Positions 57,951 to 64,000 of a stretch of DNA of 64,000 bases are shown here, one piece after another. The stretch comes from Brasenia schreberi (lineage: Eukaryota > Streptophyta > Magnoliopsida > Nymphaeales > Cabombaceae), in assembly GCA_036023115.1 (NCBI GenBank), contig JAYKKT010000089.1, positions 21,571,001-21,635,000 of the forward strand, read 5' to 3'. The notes beneath the pieces are model-generated. The model had not been told where the DNA came from. It saw nothing but the letters and a program-made list of their open reading frames with translations, and made no database searches. How positions within the stretch are numbered: position 1 is the first letter of the stretch; each line of letters opens with the position of its first letter. Position numbers and translations under genes: made by a program.

Positions 57951-60900
57951 ATGGAAAAACAAAAACTTGAACAAAGAGTGCTTTGTATAGTTCCTAAAGT
58001 TCTTGTTTTACAAAAGCCAAAAAAAATCGAAAATTTGGAAAATACCAAAAAGATTTTGTACATAGCTGCTCCTGGTAAGACTTTGGCAAAAGAAAAGGAT
58101 TTCGAAAGAAACGTCGTCTGCATAGCCAGACCAAAAGTTTCGAAATCACTTGAAAATCCAAGTACAAAACCAGGTCATTTTGAAAACCACGCATCAAGTT
58201 CCCTCGGGTCTATAGCCCACGAGAATGATCAAAGCCCAGAAGTGGATCCCCTTGAGGAAGATCCCACTTCTGAACTCCCAGAATTTCATAGAATTCTCGA
58301 TTTTGAAAGACCCAATCAGTAGGAGGAGATTTCGTAGAGGTGAACCTAGGGGATGATTCCAATCCCAAAACCATCAAAATAGGCGCATGCTTGCATGAAA
58401 CTGAAAAGTTAGCATTCATTGCATTTCTACGAACCTATTTAGATGTGTTTGCATGGACGTATGAAGACATGCCGGGCATAGATCCCAGCATAGTCGAGCA
58501 TCGTCTTCCCTTAGATGCAGGTGTAAAACCCAAAAAGCAGAAGCTTAGGAAAATACACCCGAATGTACACACGCAAGTCAAAGAGGGTTTAGAAGATCTG
58601 CTAAAAGCCGGATTTATAAAACCCATTGCGTATTCTGATTGGTTGTCAAATATCGTTGTGGTTCGAAAAACCAATGGGAAAATTCGAATATGCATCGATT
58701 TCAGAAACCTGAATAAAGCCACTCCAAAGGATAATTATCCTTTACCAAACATAGATTTGATAGTCGATAGTACTGCAAATCATGAAATGTTTTCATTCAT
58801 GGATGGCTATTCAGGCTATAATCAAATCAAACTAAGTCCACGAGATCAGGGTAAGACCGCCTTCACAACCCCATGGGGCACGTACTGCTATACAGTCATG
58901 CCCTTTGGTTTGAAAAATGCCGGCGCAACATACCAACGAGCCATGAACACGATCTTCCATGATCAAATTCATGAGCTTGTAGAAGTGTATGTAGATGATC
59001 TCTTGGCAAAATCCAAAACCCGATGCACCCATATCGAATGTTTACAAAAGATTTTCGAAAGGCTTAGGCTTTACAAAGTAAAGCTAAACCCTCAAAAATG
59101 TGTGTTCGGGGTAGAATCAGGGAAGCTTCTAGGCTTTATGGTGAGCCAAAGGGGAATAGAAGTCGACCCCTCTAAGTGTCGAGCCATCATAGACATGGCT
59201 CCACCCTCCAATCTCACCCAAATCCGTAGCCTCCAGGGTCGATTACAATCTGTGCGCCGATTCATATCGAATCTGGCAACTAGATGCGAACCCTTCAACA
59301 AACTGTTGAGGAAGGGTACGAAATTCTTATGGGATGACGAATGCCAAAAGTCCTTCGAGAGACTGAAGGCATACCTGGTTAATCCCCCCGTTTTGAATCC
59401 TCCAAAACAAGGAAAACCGCTTTTATTATACATCTTTGTGCATGTAAATGCTTTAGGAGCCCTGTTGGCTCAGTACGAGGATGACACCCATAAGGAGTAT
59501 GCCATCTACTATATTTCGAAAACTCTCTTGGCTTATGAACGAAATTATCAAGCCATGGAGAAGACGTGCTTGGCCCTAGTCTGGGCCTGCCAGAAGTTCA
59601 GACACTATTTCCTAGATCATGAGATCTGGATAGTGTCCAAGCTTGATCCAATCAAGCACTTGTTCGAAAAACCCATTCTCATGGGTAGATTGGGCAAATG
59701 GCAACTCCTTGTAATGGAGTATGACCTAAAATACCATCACCAGATCTCCATTAAGGGGCAAGCCCTAGCAGATTACGTGGCTGAATTCCCCTTAGAGGAC
59801 GCATATCCCACTCTTGTCGAAATGCCTGACGAAGGCATATTACAAAACCATTTTCAAAACCACGTTTTGGCAAACTCTTTCGAAAACCAAGTGTGGAAAA
59901 TGCACTTCGACGGGGCACGAAACCAACGAGGGGCTGGTGCCGGGATCATCCTAATCTCCCCTGAAAAGGGCAAGATTCCCATAGCAGTCCACTTAGATTT
60001 CGAATGTTCCAACAATATAGCTGAGTATGAAGCACTCATACAAGGCTTAAGGATTTTGAAAACTCTACGGGCATCATGCATCGAGGTCTTTGGAGATTCG
60101 CTCCTTGTCATAAACCAGGTTTTAAAAGTTTGGCAAGTACGTAATGAGAAACTACTTCCATATCACGAGTTGGCCACTCGATTGGCCCAATCCTTCCCGT
60201 CGTGTAAATTCACACACGTAGGAAGAGAGGACAATGGCATCGCCGATGCCCTCTCCTCCTTGGGTTCAGCCCTGAAGGTCGATCCCATTTCAGGGACCAG
60301 ATCTTTGGAAATATGGCATGCGCCCCATCCATCCACATACGACTTGGATATTTGCCAAAACAACCCAGAGTCTATTGAAAAACCCTGGTTCTATGACATA
60401 AAACAATTTTTAGAAAATGGGGGATTTACCGAGGATGCCACATCCAAAGATAAGGCATTCATTCGTAAGATTTCGACCCGATACACCATTCTGGGTGGGG
60501 TCTTATACAAAAAGAGTTTTACCGGCATTCTGCTTAGGTGTATCGACCTAGAGGAGGCTAGGATAGTAATGCATGAGTTCCACGATGGAGAATGTGGAGG
60601 TCATGTTAATGCCAACATGATGGCAATGAAAATACTTAGAGGGGGCTATTTTTGGTCCACCCTGAAAAAGGATTGTCACGATCATGTTAGGAAGTGTCAT
60701 CCGTGTCAAGTGCATGGGCACGCCATTCATATCCCTTCATCCGCATTGCATTCCGTGGTCAGCCCCTGGCCATTTACCATGTGGGTGTTTGACATCATAG
60801 GCCCAATATTTCCAAAGGCCTCGAATGGGCATCGATTTATTTTAGCAGCCACGGAGTATTTCTCCAAGTGGGTGGAAGCCGTTTCCCTAACCAATGTAAT

Positions 60901-61633
60901 GGGGCAACATGTGGTGGCTTTCATCCGGAGGAATATCTTGGCTCGATTTGGGGTTCCACGAGACCTTGTGTCTGATAATGGTACCCCATTCAAGAACGAG
61001 CGGATGGTGAAGTTGTGCAACACGTATGGCATAACTCACCACTTCTCCTCGCCCTACTACCCTCAAGGCAACGGCCAAGCCGAAGCCACAAACAAGACTC
61101 TCATTAGCATCATTGAGAAAACCTTAGAGAAGGGTAGGACGTGGCATGAGAAGCTGGATGAAGCCTTATGGGCTTATAGGACTTCCATCCAGACTCCCAC
61201 GAATGCCACACCATTCGAATTGGTCTATGGCACAAACGCCATTCTTCCCATTCATACTCAACTACATTCATTTCATACATCCATAGCACTCGACCTCCCC
61301 CTAGAGACGCTTCAGCTTGCTAGGATGGCCGAGCTAGATTTGCTAGATGATAGGCGACTCCTTGCCATGGATCATGCTCGCGCATACTGGCAAAGGATAG
61401 CCCGACATTATAGCAAACACATGAGACCTCGCCACTTTGAAGTGGGAGATCTGGTCTTAAAAACCATCCACCATCGTGGCCCACACCCCCTAGGCAAGTG
61501 GCGCCCCAACTGGGATGGACCCTATGTTGTACGAGCAACCACTACGAACAATTCGTATTGGTTGATCGATGTAGAAGGTAGGAATTTAGCAGATCCTATC
61601 AATATGCAATACTTAAAGAAGTATCATGTGTAG
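57951..61633 (+). pseudogene. Element E pol, broken by one 5-base deletion
   Basis: The lysine-rich linker opens at ATG 57951. An earlier ATG at 57861, right after the acceptor-like site, is in the same frame but meets TAA at 57882-57884. A five-base loss near 58312 (compare H near 43247) shifts the frame before RT. From 58325 the shifted frame is open to the natural stop at 61633, about 1100 codons: RT with YVDD near 58988-58999, the first RNase H without its usual first aspartate (LYIFVHV), the aRNase H with FDGA, EYEA, GDSLLV and IADAL, and the integrase with HHCC, D-D-E and a complete GPY/F tail (WDGPYVV). Apart from this deletion the protein looks sound, so the copy died recently. Confidence 0.92.
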
Positions 61634-62799
61634 GATCTGGATTAAATTCCAGTTTTCGAAATTTTTTAGGGATAGCTGCCCTGAGACATGTGAATAAGGT
61701 GCAAAAGGCAACTCGTGTGACCCTGAGTGAGAGAATTCGCACTTGTGAAAGAGTGGAATTTTCAAAATCGTGGCTACATTTCAAAATCTTCTTCTTACAA
61801 AGAAAGGCCTAGTTCAATATAGCAAGATACTTGCAAGTAGTACGTGCTATTTCTAAATAGGCTGATCTGGAATGGATCGAGTGTAGGCTTGGGATAAGTC
61901 CTCCCCTCTTCTCTTCTATTTCCAAAAGGAAAACAAAGGCCCAAAACAAAAGGGAATTTCCCATTCAAAGTCTCTTTCCAAAAGAAAGAAACCAGACTTC
62001 AAAAAGAAAAATCGATTCTCTTATGAAAAAGAGGGATTAAAGAAAAAATACTCCCAAAGGGAGACCCTCTATGAAAAAAAAAAAGAGGCCAAAAAGCTCA
62101 AAAAGAGCAGTTTTCCGCCTTCTGTGCCTCAAACCACGGGACGCTTCAGAAGGGACCGTGGTATCTCTTTCCCATCCCTAGCTTATCCCAAGCTAAAGCA
62201 TGGTTCATTTCGAGGAATCCTAAAGTAAAAATAGGATTTACTTACTTGAATTTCATCTTGTTTGAGAATTCGACGTTTCGAGTAAAGCGTAGGAATTTGA
62301 AATGAAGCTTGTTTTCTTAGAAAACCTCCACTAGATAAGTGAGTGTTAAGACTCAAACAAGGGCAAGCACGAAGAGCTCGAGATCCTTGGGATCGAGGCT
62401 CAAGACAGTTGTCCCTTTTGTAAATAGCTTTTGTAAATAAGTTTTGAAAACCGAACATCGAATAGCATAGGATTTGCTCACTTGGAGCAATAGACCTTGT
62501 AAGTCTCTAGAGTTCGACCACATCAGGTCTCTGGGAGGTCGCCACTCTTGGCACCACACCCATGTCATCTGCATTCCACGCATGGTACTTGCATGAACAT
62601 GATCCCATTTTAGGACCAGATTCCATAAGTAAAACCCTTTGGCGTGATATCTCCTCCTACTAGAGTTTGTAAATTGAGATTTTGCTAAAATTGGGATGAT
62701 CCCATATTTTCGTGGCTAGATCTAGGGAGACATTAAAAGGGGTGTTTGTCATCTTTGCCCTTATCCAAATCTATTTGGACAAGGCCAAAGAGGGGCATC
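61634..62799 (+). other. Element E 3' untranslated region and polypurine tract
   Basis: Co-linear with 46575-47720 of H, with short indels in the A-rich parts. Polypurine tract AAAGAGGGG at 62787-62795. No gene supported. Confidence 0.8.
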
Positions 62800-64000
62800 T
62801 GTAAACACCCCGAAATCCCACGAACTTCTTAAAACAAACCTGGTTTTATACAAGCAGCCCCAAAAGGCCATTTTTGAGTCTGGAAACCCAGGAGCCTTCC
62901 AGACAACCCTGTACATACGTTTTGAACTCTATATTTCGAAAACATACATTATAGCTTTTAAAACCTTTTTAAAACATGTTTTGAAACCCCGAAGTGGCTT
63001 GGCCTGATCAAGACAGGACCAGGAGAGCTAAGAAGAGCCCGGAACCGGAGCACACGACGAGCCCGGCACAGCAACTCTTGTATCTGATTCACACCCCAGG
63101 ATCTCGAACGTCCAAGACCCTGCTCTTATCAAAATAGCATTTGAAGTCATCTCCGGAAGGCAGAAACGGAGGCGGACGACTATGTTGGCGAAGACCCAAC
63201 GCAGACGGAGTACTGATGCTGTCAGGCCCCGCACGAATCGTCCGTTTCGAACCCAGCTCGAAGGAGTCAGAGTTCAGTTTGGATTGGATCTGGACCATAT
63301 ATATCCAGATTCCAATCCAAACCCATATGTGGACTTGGATTTGGATTTGGATCCAGAGATCCAATCCAATATCCATATCCATGGCCCACATCACCTTCTC
63401 ATAAATGGAGGTGGGGCCCACTTGAAATTCACGTGGGATATTGGGCATGAGAGAGAGTGGGGATGGAAAATATCAAGAGTGTTGTATTAAGCTTGACTTG
63501 TGTGTCAAGTTTGGGTTTAATCATGCGGGTTAGCCTAATTGAGTGGGTTTAAGCTTGTAATTAGCTAAAACCTAACCTAGGGCTGCACCAACATGAGGTG
63601 ATCAAGGTCTATGGGCCATGCTAAGGGAGCTCCTTCACCTAAACCTAACCCAAAATGCCTAATCCCAGCCTAAACCCCTAATCCACCCCTAATCTGAACC
63701 TAATCACCTAACCCCCTTCCCTAATCCCGGCCTAATCCCAACCTAATCACCTAACCCACTTCCCTAATCCTTCCCTAAACCTAGATTAATTTCCCTAATC
63801 CTAGCCTAAACCTAGCCTAATCACCTAACCTAGCTCACTAAACCTCACCCTAAAACCCAACCACCTAACCTAGCCTTAAACCCCTAAACCACCCTTAGCC
63901 CACAATCTACCCAAACCCCTAGTTTTCAAAATATCTGGCCCAACCCTTTCCAGCCCACCTTATCTACATACCACCCTACCTAAACCACCTAACCACTACC
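62800..64000 (+). mobile_element. Element E 3' LTR (partial, cut by the window end)
   Basis: First 1.2 kb of the LTR, near identical to 51350-52560. It follows the polypurine tract of E. Telomere-like repeats occupy about 63640-63920. The promoter and remaining parts lie past the window. Confidence 0.95.

Overview
The window is plant nuclear DNA built from end to end of nested Ty3/gypsy LTR retrotransposons. The gag, retropepsin, reverse transcriptase (RT), double RNase H and integrase organisation places them in the plant Tat lineage: a degenerate first RNase H is followed by a second, archaeal-type RNase H (aRH) before the integrase. I found no host gene, tRNA, rRNA or CRISPR array. The species cannot be told. 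Plant-type splice signals, plant telomere-like motifs inside the LTRs and heavy C-to-T decay suggest heterochromatin of a large plant genome.

Layout, with my own labels. Element A (minus, 1-5527) has a partial 3' LTR, a 3' UTR, integrase to RNase H, an internal deletion and the end of the protease ORF. At 5527 it meets element B head to head (plus, 5528-12560). B is a divergent relative with its own LTR family and has lost its 5' half. After a small LTR piece (12561-13044, minus) comes element C (minus, 13045-18262), which meets element D (plus, from 18263) head to head inside RT. D is interrupted by a solo LTR, S (minus, 19176-22361, duplication AGTAT), and carries a captured LTR fragment in its 3' UTR (24288-24951). 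Element F (plus) is inserted in D at 25594.

F is itself split. A solo LTR G (33316-36609 plus 50922-50959, duplication AGACT) sits in its RT, and a complete 14.3 kb element H (36610-50916, duplication GCCCC) sits inside G near its end. F resumes at 50965 and is cut again at 51350 by element E (51350 to beyond 64000). The nesting order D > F > G > H, with E also in F, is read directly from rejoining coding sequence and 5-bp duplications. H and E are youngest.

How the parts work together: each full element has LTRs of about 3.2-3.5 kb holding the promoter, a long leader with donor-like splice sites, a tandem-repeat block and folded RNA segments, then a primer binding site, a gag-protease ORF, a separate pol ORF in another frame, a 1.1-1.2 kb 3' UTR and a polypurine tract. 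E has an intact-length gag-protease ORF and H a nearly intact pol, but neither copy is fully intact. The most interesting observations are a two-stem RNA structure near the LTR end with compensatory changes between two LTR families, conserved splice donors in the LTR leader matched with acceptors just before both gag and pol, and strongly one-sided C-to-T decay.
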